The notes under the pieces were generated by a model. The model saw nothing but the letters and a program-made list of their open reading frames with translations, had not been told where the DNA came from and ran no database searches. Positions 8,933-17,271 of a DNA stretch of 64,000 nt are shown here, one piece after another. The first letter of the stretch is position 1. The number at the start of each line of letters is the position of its first letter. Source of the stretch: an uncultured Saprospiraceae bacterium (GTDB lineage: Bacteria > Bacteroidota > Bacteroidia > Chitinophagales > Saprospiraceae); the NCBI GenBank assembly GCA_938045585.1, contig CALIAU010000007.1, positions 124,001 to 188,000 on the forward strand. Reading direction: 5' to 3'. The translations under genes and the position numbers were made by a program.

Positions 8933-9952
8933 CTAGGCAATATTTTTTAAAAGTGTCGCTGCTTCCTTGTCGCCAAGCTCTGCAGCATCTTTTATGTCCT
9001 TAATATAGCCATTTTTGCCAGCTTTTTGCTTGGCAAGGCCTCTATTTTTTAATTTTTCTGCCTCAGAGATATCATCATACCCTTCATGCAAACTTAACGC
9101 TGATTCAAAGGCATTTAGTGCCTCCTCATAGTTTTCTAATTCCATGAGGACGATTCCATACTTAAAAAAGGACCATCTCTTCCAATGCACCATAGTCATC
9201 TCTGGTTTAAATGACCTATTTGTAATAAGTTTTAAGTCAAAAGCCGCTTTTTCAAATTCGCCTAATTCCATATGGCAAATCGATTTAAGTCTGCGCGCTT
9301 TCCAGTAGATTTCTTGAAGAGCAACAGAATATTTTAACGTAAGGTCAAAATCTTTAATCGCCTCCTTATATTTTTTCTCGTGCAGTTTAATTTTAGCTCT
9401 TCCGTAATAGGCGTGCGGGTTAGTGTCATCATGTTTAAGGCTTTTATCGTAGTCCCTTTGGGCATCATGATATTTTTTCATGATATAATTCACCTTTGCC
9501 CTTCTTTCGTAGGCCTGAGCGTGCCTATCAAATTTCTCGATAGCTTTCGTTAAGGCCTCGATCGCTTCTACCTCTTTACCCTTCGTTTTTACCAAGGATT
9601 TCCCTTTTAAATACTGTTGTACTGCTACCTTGTCGCTCTCTGGCTCCATTTTAGCGTAGTGCATAATTTTCCCCTCATCAATTAGCCAGGTATTTAAGCT
9701 GCCAGATACTGCAAATTGGCTACAATAGTCTAGTAATTTTGCAGTGTTTTTATAGGTCTTTTCGTAGACCTGCTTTACCATTCTTGGGATAATAAGTTGG
9801 TAGTTATCGGGGAAAAAGATTTCATCCATTTCAAAAAGGATGTCGTTTTTATGATATGCCTCCGCTCTATATTCGAACATTTTTAAAACCTTGTTGTAGG
9901 TTTTTTCTGTTGCGAACTCTAATCTGCCTTGTATGATTGTTTTGTACAGCAT
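8933..9952 (-). CDS. Cytoplasmic TPR-repeat protein
   Basis: 339 residues without a signal peptide or membrane segment. Residues 1-110 are a helical domain I do not recognise (MLYKTIIQGRLEFATEKTYN). From about 110 to 320 there are tetratricopeptide repeats of the 34-residue type, for example HAQAYERRAKVNYIMKKYHD, PHAYYGRAKIKLHEKKYKEA and YGIVLMELENYEEALNAFES. The C-terminus has a Sel1-like AAELGDKEAATLLKN. TPR arrays bind partner proteins; the partner is unknown. The gene ends in a strong terminator and is separated from the radical SAM gene by about 175 bp in which I see no gene. Confidence 0.8.
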   Translation of the reverse strand: MLYKTIIQGRLEFATEKTYNKVLKMFEYRAEAYHKNDILFEMDEIFFPDNYQLIIPRMVKQVYEKTYKNTAKLLDYCSQFAVSGSLNTWLIDEGKIMHYAKMEPESDKVAVQQYLKGKSLVKTKGKEVEAIEALTKAIEKFDRHAQAYERRAKVNYIMKKYHDAQRDYDKSLKHDDTNPHAYYGRAKIKLHEKKYKEAIKDFDLTLKYSVALQEIYWKARRLKSICHMELGEFEKAAFDLKLITNRSFKPEMTMVHWKRWSFFKYGIVLMELENYEEALNAFESALSLHEGYDDISEAEKLKNRGLAKQKAGKNGYIKDIKDAAELGDKEAATLLKNIA

Positions 9953-10127
9953 GTAGTAATAAAAAACTTTATATATATGATGCTGTAATAGAGCTAGTTC
10001 AATGATCGGAGGAACAATTCTCTAGGAATTTGGAAATACACCCTTCTTTTTAAAGTAAAACACCTTTATTACAGACAGGGTAAAACTACTCAGAAATGCT
10101 TGAATATCAAAGAGTTTTGTACACAAC

Positions 10128-11153
10128 TTATGCCCAGACCTTACATCCTTCTGTACAATTCTTACAAATATCTATCTTATCTCTTCCTTTCGTAATTGCT
10201 TTTCGGAAGCCTGTGTATTTACCATTATTCCAGATTTCATGAAATGTTTTTTGTTTTAGATCGCCTAATTTATGGCTTGCATCCTTATCGAAACAACAGG
10301 GAACAACTAGGCCATCCCAGGTAATAACACAGGCCTGCCACAATTTCCAACAGCTGTTTTTAAGCTCGTTTTTGATGACATAGGTCCCGTCTATTTGTTT
10401 GCGGTATCTAGAATATTTATCGATCGTTGGAATAAGTGGATTGCCTTCTTCGTAGTCGTAAATCTGTGCTGTTTTCAATTTGACTTCATCAATACCTATC
10501 TCCTCAGCAAGTTTATAGATTTCTGGAATCTGGTGTTCATTTGGTTTTACAACTAAGAATTGAAAAATTAAATGAGGCGTCGCCGAATTCAATTTCTTTT
10601 TCCACTTTACCATGTTCCGCGCACCCTGAAGAACGGAATCTAATTTACCTGCCTTTCTATAATTCTCATATACTTCTTGCGTTGTACCGTCAACAGAAAT
10701 AATCATCCTATCAAGGCCTGACTCTACAGTCTTACGTGCATTTTCATCATTGAGAAAATGGCCATTTGTCGATGTAATCGTATAGATTTTCTTTTCATGT
10801 GCATACTTCACCATATCCAAAAATTTTGGATTGATATAGGGTTCACCTTGAAAATAAAAGATGAGATACATCAAATCTTTATGAATCTCGTCTATAGTTT
10901 TTTTAAAAAAGTCTTGCTTTAAATTTCCAGTGTCCCTGGAAAATGAACGCAAGCCACTGGGACATTCTGGACACCTTAGATTACAAGCTGTAGTTGGTTC
11001 AAAGGAAACGGTAAAAGGTTTTCCCCATTGTATAGGCTTCTGTAGAAGTTTTGTGAACTGGTAGGAAGAATAAACCTTGGACATATTCCAAAGACGTCTA
11101 AGGTTAAGCTTAGAAGCAAAATTTAAACTATCCTTTAGGTATACAGACTTCAT
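10128..11153 (-). CDS. Radical SAM/SPASM domain protein
   Basis: 341 residues. The radical SAM cluster motif is at Cys57, Cys61 and Cys64 (TTACNLRCPECPSG), so it binds a 4Fe-4S cluster and cleaves S-adenosylmethionine. The C-terminal SPASM region holds further cysteines for auxiliary clusters (CWKLWQACVITWDGLVVPCC, then CKNCTEGCKVWA). YLIFYFQGEPYINP matches the GGEP-type strand with FQGEP. Enzymes of this shape modify peptides or small molecules; no precursor peptide or partner is visible nearby, so the substrate is unknown. It lies 30 bp downstream of the DinB gene on the same strand. Confidence 0.88.
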   Translation of the reverse strand: MKSVYLKDSLNFASKLNLRRLWNMSKVYSSYQFTKLLQKPIQWGKPFTVSFEPTTACNLRCPECPSGLRSFSRDTGNLKQDFFKKTIDEIHKDLMYLIFYFQGEPYINPKFLDMVKYAHEKKIYTITSTNGHFLNDENARKTVESGLDRMIISVDGTTQEVYENYRKAGKLDSVLQGARNMVKWKKKLNSATPHLIFQFLVVKPNEHQIPEIYKLAEEIGIDEVKLKTAQIYDYEEGNPLIPTIDKYSRYRKQIDGTYVIKNELKNSCWKLWQACVITWDGLVVPCCFDKDASHKLGDLKQKTFHEIWNNGKYTGFRKAITKGRDKIDICKNCTEGCKVWA

Positions 11154-11182
11154 TCTTTTTTTAATAGGTTTTACTTTTATTT

Positions 11183-11701
11183 CTACAAACCATAACGCTC
11201 TGAAAAAATCTCTGCATGGTGGTTTAAATGACCTGCAATCATGTATGCTAATGCGCGCACGCTTGCTGGATTTTCACTTGCTGTACCAACACGCAACCAT
11301 TGTTCGTCCACAAAACCCTTAAACATAATTATAGAGGCACTTCGTGTTATTGAAAAGTCCTGCCAAAAATGTTCTGTATCTAAATGGCTTACTGTATTAT
11401 TATCTACATATTGGTTTTGGTCAAAACCTGGAATAGCAGTTTTATCATTCCTACTAAATGCTAATGCCCTGTATGCAAAAATGCGTTCTGTCTCTATGAT
11501 ATGCATTAATGCCTGTCGCACAGTCCATTTTCCAGATTCGTAGGCAGAATCTAATTGTTCAGGGCTTAGGTTTTTTATAAAGCCTAAAAAGTCATTCTTT
11601 TGCTCAAGCAAGATGTGTAAAATGTCCTTATCCTTGGGAACTTTACTAATGTAAGTCTCGTAGTAAGGGGCATATTCCTCCGCATTCGGTATTCTTATCA
11701 T
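11183..11701 (-). CDS. DinB family protein (DinB/YfiT-like putative metal-dependent enzyme)
   Basis: 172 residues forming the four-helix DinB fold. The putative metal-binding histidines are seen in RQALMHIIETERIF and in the C-terminal IAGHLNHHAEIFSERYG. Family members act as thiol-dependent transferases or hydrolases in some Gram-positives, but most Bacteroidota copies have no tested role. It starts at the ATG at 11701 and precedes the radical SAM gene with 29 bp between them, so they are probably one transcript. Confidence 0.88.
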   Translation of the reverse strand: MIRIPNAEEYAPYYETYISKVPKDKDILHILLEQKNDFLGFIKNLSPEQLDSAYESGKWTVRQALMHIIETERIFAYRALAFSRNDKTAIPGFDQNQYVDNNTVSHLDTEHFWQDFSITRSASIIMFKGFVDEQWLRVGTASENPASVRALAYMIAGHLNHHAEIFSERYGL

Positions 11702-11800
11702 AGAGTTTATATTGTCGAATGCAAAGATGGAAATAAATTGAATAATTGACTTGCTAAAGAGCTATTCTTGCTTATTCTCTGCGTAGAAATTATTGGGAAT

Positions 11801-11832
11801 AAAAAAAAGGCTGCAATTTTGAGATCGCAGCC
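11801..11832 (-). terminator. Orphan terminator-like hairpin, minus orientation
   Basis: GGCTGC (11809-11814) pairs with GCAGCC (11827-11832); read on the minus strand the hairpin is followed by eight T residues (11808-11801), the form of an intrinsic terminator. However, no minus-strand gene lies just upstream of it: the stretch 11833-12602 is occupied by pth on the other strand. It may stop antisense transcription or insulate the DinB promoter. Confidence 0.6.
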
Positions 11833-11952
11833 CGATTTTACTAACCAATAAAATGCATTCAACTGTCTTTAAGACGTAGATTTACCAAAAGGTATCGTCC
11901 AAAGACAATGATATTTGAATTTAACAGTTTTTTTAACAATCTAGGCAAGAAA

Positions 11953-12573
11953 ATGCTCTTAAAATTTATAAAAGGCCTATTTAGAGGTCCAAAAGTAATA
12001 GAAAGTGATATGAAGTATTTGATTGTGGGCCTAGGGAACATGGGGCGCGATTATGAAGGAACCCGTCATAACGTCGGTTTTGAGGTGGTAAATGCACTTG
12101 CAAAAGAGTTTGAGACAGATTTTACTCAAGAAAAACTCGGTGATTTAGCCGATTTCAAGACCCGCGGAAAGGCCATTTATCTACTCAAGCCTTCCACTTT
12201 TATGAATTTGAGTGGAAAGTCGGTACACCATTGGGTCCAAAAGCTAAAAATCAAGAGAGAAAATCTATTAATCATTGTAGATGATCTTCATTTAGACTTT
12301 GGAACAGTAAGACTCAAGCCTAAGGGGAGTCATGCTGGTCACAATGGTTTGAAAGATATAGAGAAGTATGTAGGTAATAATCAATACAACAGATTGCGAG
12401 TTGGAATTGGTGATAACTTTCGTCCTGGTGGTCAGTCCGACTTTGTACTAGGTGAATGGAGCAATAAAGAGGCTGCTGAAATTCCTGAAATACTCGGAAA
12501 GTCAAAAGAAATGGTAAAGAGTTTTATTGCACATGGACTCAAAAACACCATGAATAATTTTAATAATAAATAG
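11953..12573 (+). CDS. pth: Peptidyl-tRNA hydrolase
   Basis: Releases the peptide from prematurely dissociated peptidyl-tRNA. From the ATG at 12010 the protein has the usual start MKYLIVGLGNMGRDYEGTRHN, with catalytic His in TRHNVGFE, FMNLSGKSV, DDLHLDFGTVRLKPKGSHAGHNGLKDI and RLRVGIG. GLGNMG replaces the common GLGNPG, as often in this phylum. An in-frame extension upstream (MLLKFIKGLFRGPKVIES, from 11953) resembles the basic N-terminal tails of other Bacteroidota Pth proteins, so I chose 11953; 11908 and 12010 are alternatives. It is followed by a strong bidirectional terminator. Confidence 0.93.
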   Translation: MLLKFIKGLFRGPKVIESDMKYLIVGLGNMGRDYEGTRHNVGFEVVNALAKEFETDFTQEKLGDLADFKTRGKAIYLLKPSTFMNLSGKSVHHWVQKLKIKRENLLIIVDDLHLDFGTVRLKPKGSHAGHNGLKDIEKYVGNNQYNRLRVGIGDNFRPGGQSDFVLGEWSNKEAAEIPEILGKSKEMVKSFIAHGLKNTMNNFNNK

Positions 12574-12602
12574 TTGGAAGCGTAGCTCGCGACGGTTCCA
12601 AT

Positions 12603-12640
12603 AAAAAAAGGGCAGTCTGAAATTCAAACTGCCCTTTTTT
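12603..12640. terminator. Bidirectional intrinsic terminator between pth and the secreted paralogue
   Basis: GGGCAGT (12610-12616) pairs with ACTGCCC (12628-12634), flanked by seven A residues on the left and six T residues on the right, so it can terminate transcription from both converging genes. Confidence 0.88.
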
Positions 12641-12656
12641 ATATAATTTCTTGCAC

Positions 12657-13415
12657 CTACTCTTTTACTTCTGCATCACTATAGACTCCAGTAAATAGAG
12701 TTATAAAATCTTTTTCCTTTTTCAACTTGATTCCATTCTTCTTGGCATAGCTTTTTAGCGTATTCGCTTCTCTCTTTTTAAATTTCGATAAAACATCCTT
12801 TTCCTTTAGTTTTACTTTTTCTACTTTTTGCTTACCCTGTTTAATGAAGTAAGTAGTTCTCTTATCAAATCTTGGTTTAACCTTTGCCAAACCACTATTA
12901 CTACCCTCTCTTAGTGTAACCGTCCTTTGTTTAAAGAATGCCATGTCTTCATCTTGGTAGAGCACTTCATATAAAATATCTGGTTTCTCTGGATCCAATC
13001 TTCTGAGTACTGCATCCTTTCCATCTGTAGGGATAATTATCTCTTTATAATATATTTTATCAATAAATACTTCTTCCCCGTCTTCTAGTGTAGCTATGAT
13101 GTCATTGGTATATAGGTCAAATTGTAGCAAGACATCTTTAAGCATATTGCCATCATGCAAAACTAAGGTCCCTTTAACCGCTTCTTTATTTAGAAATGGA
13201 CTGCCTTTCACTGTGCCATACGAAAGCCGATCACCTCCTCTAGCTTTGAATACAGATTCAGCATGCATGGTTTGAAAGGCGTTGGTAGCTGTCCCTCCTA
13301 CTAAACCATTAATACCGCCAGCACCTGCTGCTTCTAAGGCTGCACCCCCTGTATTTTGGGCATGTAAGGAGAAAACCAAAAAGAACACAGATGTAAGAGA
13401 AAGTAAAATCTTCAT
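12657..13415 (-). CDS. Secreted protein of unknown function, tandem paralogue B
   Basis: 252 residues with a signal peptide (MKILLSLTSVFFLVFSLHAQ). A Gly/Ala-rich linker follows (about 21-50), then a domain shared with the neighbouring gene: YGTVKGSPFLNKEAVKGTLV, DVLLQFDLYTNDIIATLEDG, EVLYQDEDMAFFKQRTVTLR and NSGLAKVKPRFDKRTTYFIK, ending in a Lys-rich region with VYSDAEV. No catalytic motif is recognisable. Clearly a duplication of the gene at 13504-14286; each copy has its own terminator, so they can be expressed separately. Probably periplasmic or surface-associated. Confidence 0.8.
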   Translation of the reverse strand: MKILLSLTSVFFLVFSLHAQNTGGAALEAAGAGGINGLVGGTATNAFQTMHAESVFKARGGDRLSYGTVKGSPFLNKEAVKGTLVLHDGNMLKDVLLQFDLYTNDIIATLEDGEEVFIDKIYYKEIIIPTDGKDAVLRRLDPEKPDILYEVLYQDEDMAFFKQRTVTLREGSNSGLAKVKPRFDKRTTYFIKQGKQKVEKVKLKEKDVLSKFKKREANTLKSYAKKNGIKLKKEKDFITLFTGVYSDAEVKE

Positions 13416-13449
13416 AGTATGATTTTTTATAAATGAGGTATTTAAACAT

Positions 13450-13482
13450 AAAAAAGCTCAATCTAAATAATAGACTGAGCTT
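13450..13482 (-). terminator. Intrinsic terminator between the two secreted paralogues
   Basis: On the minus strand AAGCTCA (13482-13476) ... TGAGCTT (13460-13454) forms a seven-pair stem followed by T residues. It ends the transcript of the 13504-14286 gene. Confidence 0.75.
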
Positions 13483-13503
13483 CTATATTGTTCATTTATC
13501 TTT

Positions 13504-14286
13504 TTAGTTTGCTGCTGAATCACTGTAAATACCTTCAAAAACAGCAACATAATCAGTTTCGTCTTTAAATTTAATGCCCTTCTCTCTCGCGTATTCTTTC
13601 ATTGCATAAATTTCTCCGTCAACGAATTCAGAAAAAATGTCTTTTTTCTTAAGCTTTACCTTTGCCACCTCACCTTGACCATGTCTTATAAAGTATTTCG
13701 TTCTCTTATCAAATCTAGGTTTTACTTTTGCTAAACCATTATTTTGCCCCTCTCTAAGCGTTACATATCTCTGCTTAAAGAAAGCCATATCCTCGTCTTG
13801 ATAAAGTACTTCATAAAAGTCATTAGGCTTTTCTGGGTTTATTTTCCTGTACACTACATCTTTTTCTTTTGTAGGAATAATTACCTCTCTGAAATATTTT
13901 GAGTCAAGAACAATCTCTTCTCCACTTTCAAGAGTTGCAATAACATCATTTGTATATAGGTCAAATTGCAGTAAAATATCTTTTATCATATTCCCATCAT
14001 TCATAACTAGAGTACCCGCTGTAGCGCTCTTGTTTAAATATGGATTTCCTTTTACATTACTGTAGGAAAGTCTGTCTCCCTGTCTTGCTTTAAATACCGT
14101 TTGTGTATGCATGCTATGGAATGCAGAATTAGCAAATGAGCCTGAGGTAGTACCTCCTACTGCTGACTGGACTCCCACACTTATACTACCACCGCCGCCG
14201 CCGGTACCACCGCCGCCTGGGTCACACTGTGCATTTAATGAAAAAGCCCAAAAGACTGTAGCCACAAAAGAAAGTATAATTTTCAT
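13504..14286 (-). CDS. Secreted protein of unknown function, tandem paralogue A
   Basis: 260 residues, signal peptide MKIILSFVATVFWAFSLNAQ, then a glycine-rich stretch (PGGGGTGGGGGSISVG) that acts as a flexible linker, and the same C-terminal domain as its neighbour (DILLQFDLYTNDVIATLESG, EVLYQDEDMAFFKQRYVTLR, NNGLAKVKPRFDKRTKYFIR). The two are about half identical by eye, with conserved YSDA near the end. Function unknown. The GC-rich Gly codon run (about 14190-14222) stands out from the AT-rich surroundings and creates a false proline-rich reading frame on the other strand. Confidence 0.8.
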   Translation of the reverse strand: MKIILSFVATVFWAFSLNAQCDPGGGGTGGGGGSISVGVQSAVGGTTSGSFANSAFHSMHTQTVFKARQGDRLSYSNVKGNPYLNKSATAGTLVMNDGNMIKDILLQFDLYTNDVIATLESGEEIVLDSKYFREVIIPTKEKDVVYRKINPEKPNDFYEVLYQDEDMAFFKQRYVTLREGQNNGLAKVKPRFDKRTKYFIRHGQGEVAKVKLKKKDIFSEFVDGEIYAMKEYAREKGIKFKDETDYVAVFEGIYSDSAAN

Positions 14287-14399
14287 AGTAATATGTTTTA
14301 CGTTTATTGATTAATCTCTAGTAAATTAAGAAGAAAATCATAATCCTACCACATTTAGGGCGACAAATATTAGTAAAACTCATTTAGACTAAAACTCTC

Positions 14400-15410
14400 T
14401 TATCCTAAATGAGCTAGTAAATTTTCGTTTAGCTCTTTTTGCGATAGACAGATATGCGTGCCTTGTTGAGATGCACGTTTAGCAAGATATTCTTGTTCTG
14501 TTTGGCCAGGTGTCGGGATCAAGATTGCCTTGCGGTTCATTGCATACAGATCCATAATACTGCTATATCCTGATCGACAAATAATCGTTTTACTCTGTGC
14601 AATTATCTCTTCTAGTTCTGTGGAAAGTGCGTAGTTAATTATCTCAAGGTTTCCTATGCGCTCTGTTTTCTTATCCTCTTTTACTAAGCCTCTTATTAAA
14701 AGTGATTTTTGGTTTTGCTTTGATAACATTCCGACTAAAATTTCTTCCAGTTTTGTTCTTTGTGGTTCTGGGCCAGATAGAATTGCGAGATTATCGTAGT
14801 TAAACTGTTCTTTAGGTTTTATGGACTTAAAGCGGGAAAGACATCCTACATACAGCTTCGGAATTCCCAAACTACTTTCTGACATCTTTCCTGAGAGTAT
14901 AGAACCTTCTAGATCTGGAATCCAGCAGGTATCAAATTTTTCTATGTACGAGCTGTGAATCTTAGATCCTAAGCGTGAAAAAACATGTGAATCCGATAGA
15001 AGCTTAAGTTGGTGGGTCATATAAATCGAGGGCACTTCATTTGCTCTAAAGCCTAAGCGATTATCAGAGATGATTAAATCAGGTTTTTCCTCATCTCTTA
15101 TTCTTTTTGCAAACTCTTTTTCTGCAAGTATAGCTTTTGCAATTTTCGGTGTTTGCAAGAGTACACTGTGTTCAATTTTTTTTTGCTTGTATGTAATGTT
15201 ATAAGCTGGAAGCTCGTAGCTTTTTAAGCTGGGGTATTCCTTTTCTAAGAATGCTTTGGCATTCCCATCTGAAGCTATAACAACTTCGCTCCCTTGGTTC
15301 AGTAGATAGTCAATGATAGGTATACAACGCGTAGCATGACCTAGACCCCAGTTTAATGGAGCTATGATGGTCTTTTGGGGAATCGTTTGAAAGGCTTTTT
15401 GAATAGCCAC
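14400..15410 (-). CDS. Glycosyltransferase family 28-like (MurG-fold) protein
   Basis: 336 residues in the GT-B fold. The N-terminal motif APLNWGLGHATRCIPIIDYL is the glycine-rich loop seen in MurG and MGDG-synthase relatives, followed by DLIISDNRLGFRANEVPSIY. The C-terminal nucleotide-sugar site has ICRSGYSSIMDLYAMNRKAI and LIPTPGQTEQEYLAKR. Related Bacteroidota proteins are annotated only as glycosyltransferases, and neither donor nor acceptor is known. It starts 22 bp after the RNase G stop, so the two are likely co-transcribed. Confidence 0.85.
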   Translation of the reverse strand: MAIQKAFQTIPQKTIIAPLNWGLGHATRCIPIIDYLLNQGSEVVIASDGNAKAFLEKEYPSLKSYELPAYNITYKQKKIEHSVLLQTPKIAKAILAEKEFAKRIRDEEKPDLIISDNRLGFRANEVPSIYMTHQLKLLSDSHVFSRLGSKIHSSYIEKFDTCWIPDLEGSILSGKMSESSLGIPKLYVGCLSRFKSIKPKEQFNYDNLAILSGPEPQRTKLEEILVGMLSKQNQKSLLIRGLVKEDKKTERIGNLEIINYALSTELEEIIAQSKTIICRSGYSSIMDLYAMNRKAILIPTPGQTEQEYLAKRASQQGTHICLSQKELNENLLAHLG

Positions 15411-15432
15411 AGTGCGCGCGTTCTTGTGGAGA

Positions 15433-16986
15433 CTAATTTAGTCTTATTTCATCATTATACACATCAATAAACTTGAACTCGTTCAGATGAAAGTCTTCCA
15501 TTGGGATTAATTTAATCCACTTTTTGTATTTCATGAACCAACTCCATTGCTTACTGAATACTCCTTTAGTAAAGTATGCATGGATATAGGGATGTAATTG
15601 TAAGGCAATTTTTGCTTTCGGGTGTGAACTGATAATATAGTCTACACTTCTTTCCATCTCATCTCCTAAAACTATAGAAGGGGTAACCTTTCCTGTGCCT
15701 AAACAACTCGAACATTGTTCGAGGTTATTAATCTCTAATTCTGGACGCACTCTTTGTCTGGTAATCTGCATAAGACCAAACTTACTTAGAGGCAATATCG
15801 TATGCTGGGCTCTATCGTTTTTCATAAAGTCCTTCATCGCCTTCACCAAGGTTTGTTTGTTGTTGAAGTTTCGCATATCGATAAAGTCGATGATGATAAG
15901 CCCACCTATATCTCTAAGTCGTAATTGTCTTGCTATTTCTTCCGCAGATTCCAAGTTTACAGCAAGAGCTGCTTCTTCTTGATTTCTTTTTTGCGCTTTG
16001 GGTCCGCTATTCACGTCAATGACATGCATTGCCTCTGTGTGTTCTATAATAAGATAGGCACCACTAGGCATGGTATAGGCCTTCCCAAAAGAAGACTTAA
16101 TCTGCCGGTTGACTCTATATTTTTCAAAGATCGGGACCTTTGAATTATGATAGTTTACAATTTTTTCCTGTGATGGTGATACACCCTTTATATAGTCGCG
16201 TAGGCTATTGTGCAGTTCTTTGTTATCCGTGACAATTCTATTAAAAGAATCATTCATCAGGTCTCTAACTAAACTAGAAGTTTTGTCCAGTTCGCTCAGA
16301 AGCTTACCTGGCTTTCCGTTGGATTCTAATTCTTTATGAATTTTTCTCCATTTAGCCATGAGGTTTCTAATCTCCTCATGTAGATCAGCGACTTTTTTTC
16401 CTACGGCAGCCGTTCTCACTATGACACCAAAGTTCTTAGGTTTGATGCTTTCAACTAGGTATTTAAGTCGTTTGCGTTCTTCTTGGTCAGTAATCTTTTT
16501 AGATACAGCAACCACATTATTAAAGGGGGTCATTACCATATATCTTCCTGGTAGTGTTATCTCACAGGTAAGTCTAGGGCCTTTTGTTGAAATAGGCTCT
16601 TTTAAGATCTGAACTAGAACAAGATTTCCACGTTTGAATACATTTTCAATGCGTCCATTTTTTGGATTATCCGGTTCTAAAGGAAAATTTTCAAGAATAT
16701 GTGTGTTGTACTGCTTATTGCAGGCCATTGCTGTGTACTTACACAGCGACTTAATTTGCGGACCAATGTCCGTATAGTGCAGGAATGCATCCTTTTTTCC
16801 AATTCCGATATCTAAGAAAGTTGCATTCAGTCCCGGCCTCAACATTTTGATTGATCCTAGGAATATGTCTCCTACAGAAAAATTTACATCTTTACTTTCA
16901 GTATGTAGCTCTACGAGTTTTCTGTTCTCTAATAGGGCAATGTCCACTTCTGCAGGAGTTGATCGGATAATTAACTCCTTGTCCAC
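15433..16986 (-). CDS. rng: Ribonuclease G
   Basis: Single-strand endoribonuclease of the RNase E/G family, acting in 16S rRNA 5' processing and mRNA decay. 517 residues. An S1 RNA-binding domain lies near residues 36-115 (VGDIFLGSIKMLRPGLNATF). The catalytic Mg2+ aspartates are seen in MHVIDVNSG and GGLIIIDFIDMRN. The zinc-link cysteines are in QCSSCLGTGKV. It has no long C-terminal scaffold, so it is the RNase G rather than the RNase E form. Its upstream neighbours on the same strand are the COX24-type mini-gene, a TPR lipoprotein and HU, a gene order I associate with this phylum. Confidence 0.95.
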   Translation of the reverse strand: MDKELIIRSTPAEVDIALLENRKLVELHTESKDVNFSVGDIFLGSIKMLRPGLNATFLDIGIGKKDAFLHYTDIGPQIKSLCKYTAMACNKQYNTHILENFPLEPDNPKNGRIENVFKRGNLVLVQILKEPISTKGPRLTCEITLPGRYMVMTPFNNVVAVSKKITDQEERKRLKYLVESIKPKNFGVIVRTAAVGKKVADLHEEIRNLMAKWRKIHKELESNGKPGKLLSELDKTSSLVRDLMNDSFNRIVTDNKELHNSLRDYIKGVSPSQEKIVNYHNSKVPIFEKYRVNRQIKSSFGKAYTMPSGAYLIIEHTEAMHVIDVNSGPKAQKRNQEEAALAVNLESAEEIARQLRLRDIGGLIIIDFIDMRNFNNKQTLVKAMKDFMKNDRAQHTILPLSKFGLMQITRQRVRPELEINNLEQCSSCLGTGKVTPSIVLGDEMERSVDYIISSHPKAKIALQLHPYIHAYFTKGVFSKQWSWFMKYKKWIKLIPMEDFHLNEFKFIDVYNDEIRLN

Positions 16987-17147
16987 GTATATATATTATA
17001 TGCAGATAAGCCTATATAGAAACTATAGCCAGTTAATGATAGATATAACTTTAGAAAGTGATTATCGCTGTACCTTGTTGGTTTCTGGGTGGATAATCTG
17101 AATAATAGACACTATAACTTAATTCACTATATAATAGCTTATCAAAT

Positions 17148-17240
17148 TTATTTCTTCTTCTTGTGTCTATTCTTTCTGAGTCTTTTCTTACGCTTGTGCG
17201 TAGATATTTTATGTCTTTTTCTTTTTTTACCGCAAGGCAT
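17148..17240 (-). CDS. 30-residue AURKAIP1/COX24-domain basic protein, probable ribosomal protein
   Basis: I found this by translating the minus strand upstream of rng. ATG at 17240, TAA at 17148; the product starts MPCGKKRKRHKISTHKRKKR and ends in NRHKKKK, with about two thirds Lys/Arg/His. It matches my memory of the small Bacteroidota proteins annotated AURKAIP1/COX24 (DUF1713), whose mitochondrial relative mS38 and mycobacterial counterpart bS22 are small-subunit ribosomal proteins. A role in the ribosome is inference from that family. It lies between the TPR lipoprotein (stop at 17272) and rng (start at 16986). Its length makes it easy to miss in annotation. Confidence 0.85.
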   Translation of the reverse strand: MPCGKKRKRHKISTHKRKKRLRKNRHKKKK

Positions 17241-17271
17241 AATCTGTTATTTATATATTTTCTTAAATCTT

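Noticed and set aside
11859-12041. 60-codon minus-strand frame ending 27 bp before the orphan terminator
   Set aside because: It is the antisense of the pth 5' region, has no starting context, and its composition (FLPRLLKKLLN and similar) follows the pth codons. Kept only as a possible reason for the terminator.
14111-14314. Proline-rich plus-strand frame opposite the Gly linker
   Set aside because: It is the reverse complement of the Gly codons in the secreted paralogue; no other support.
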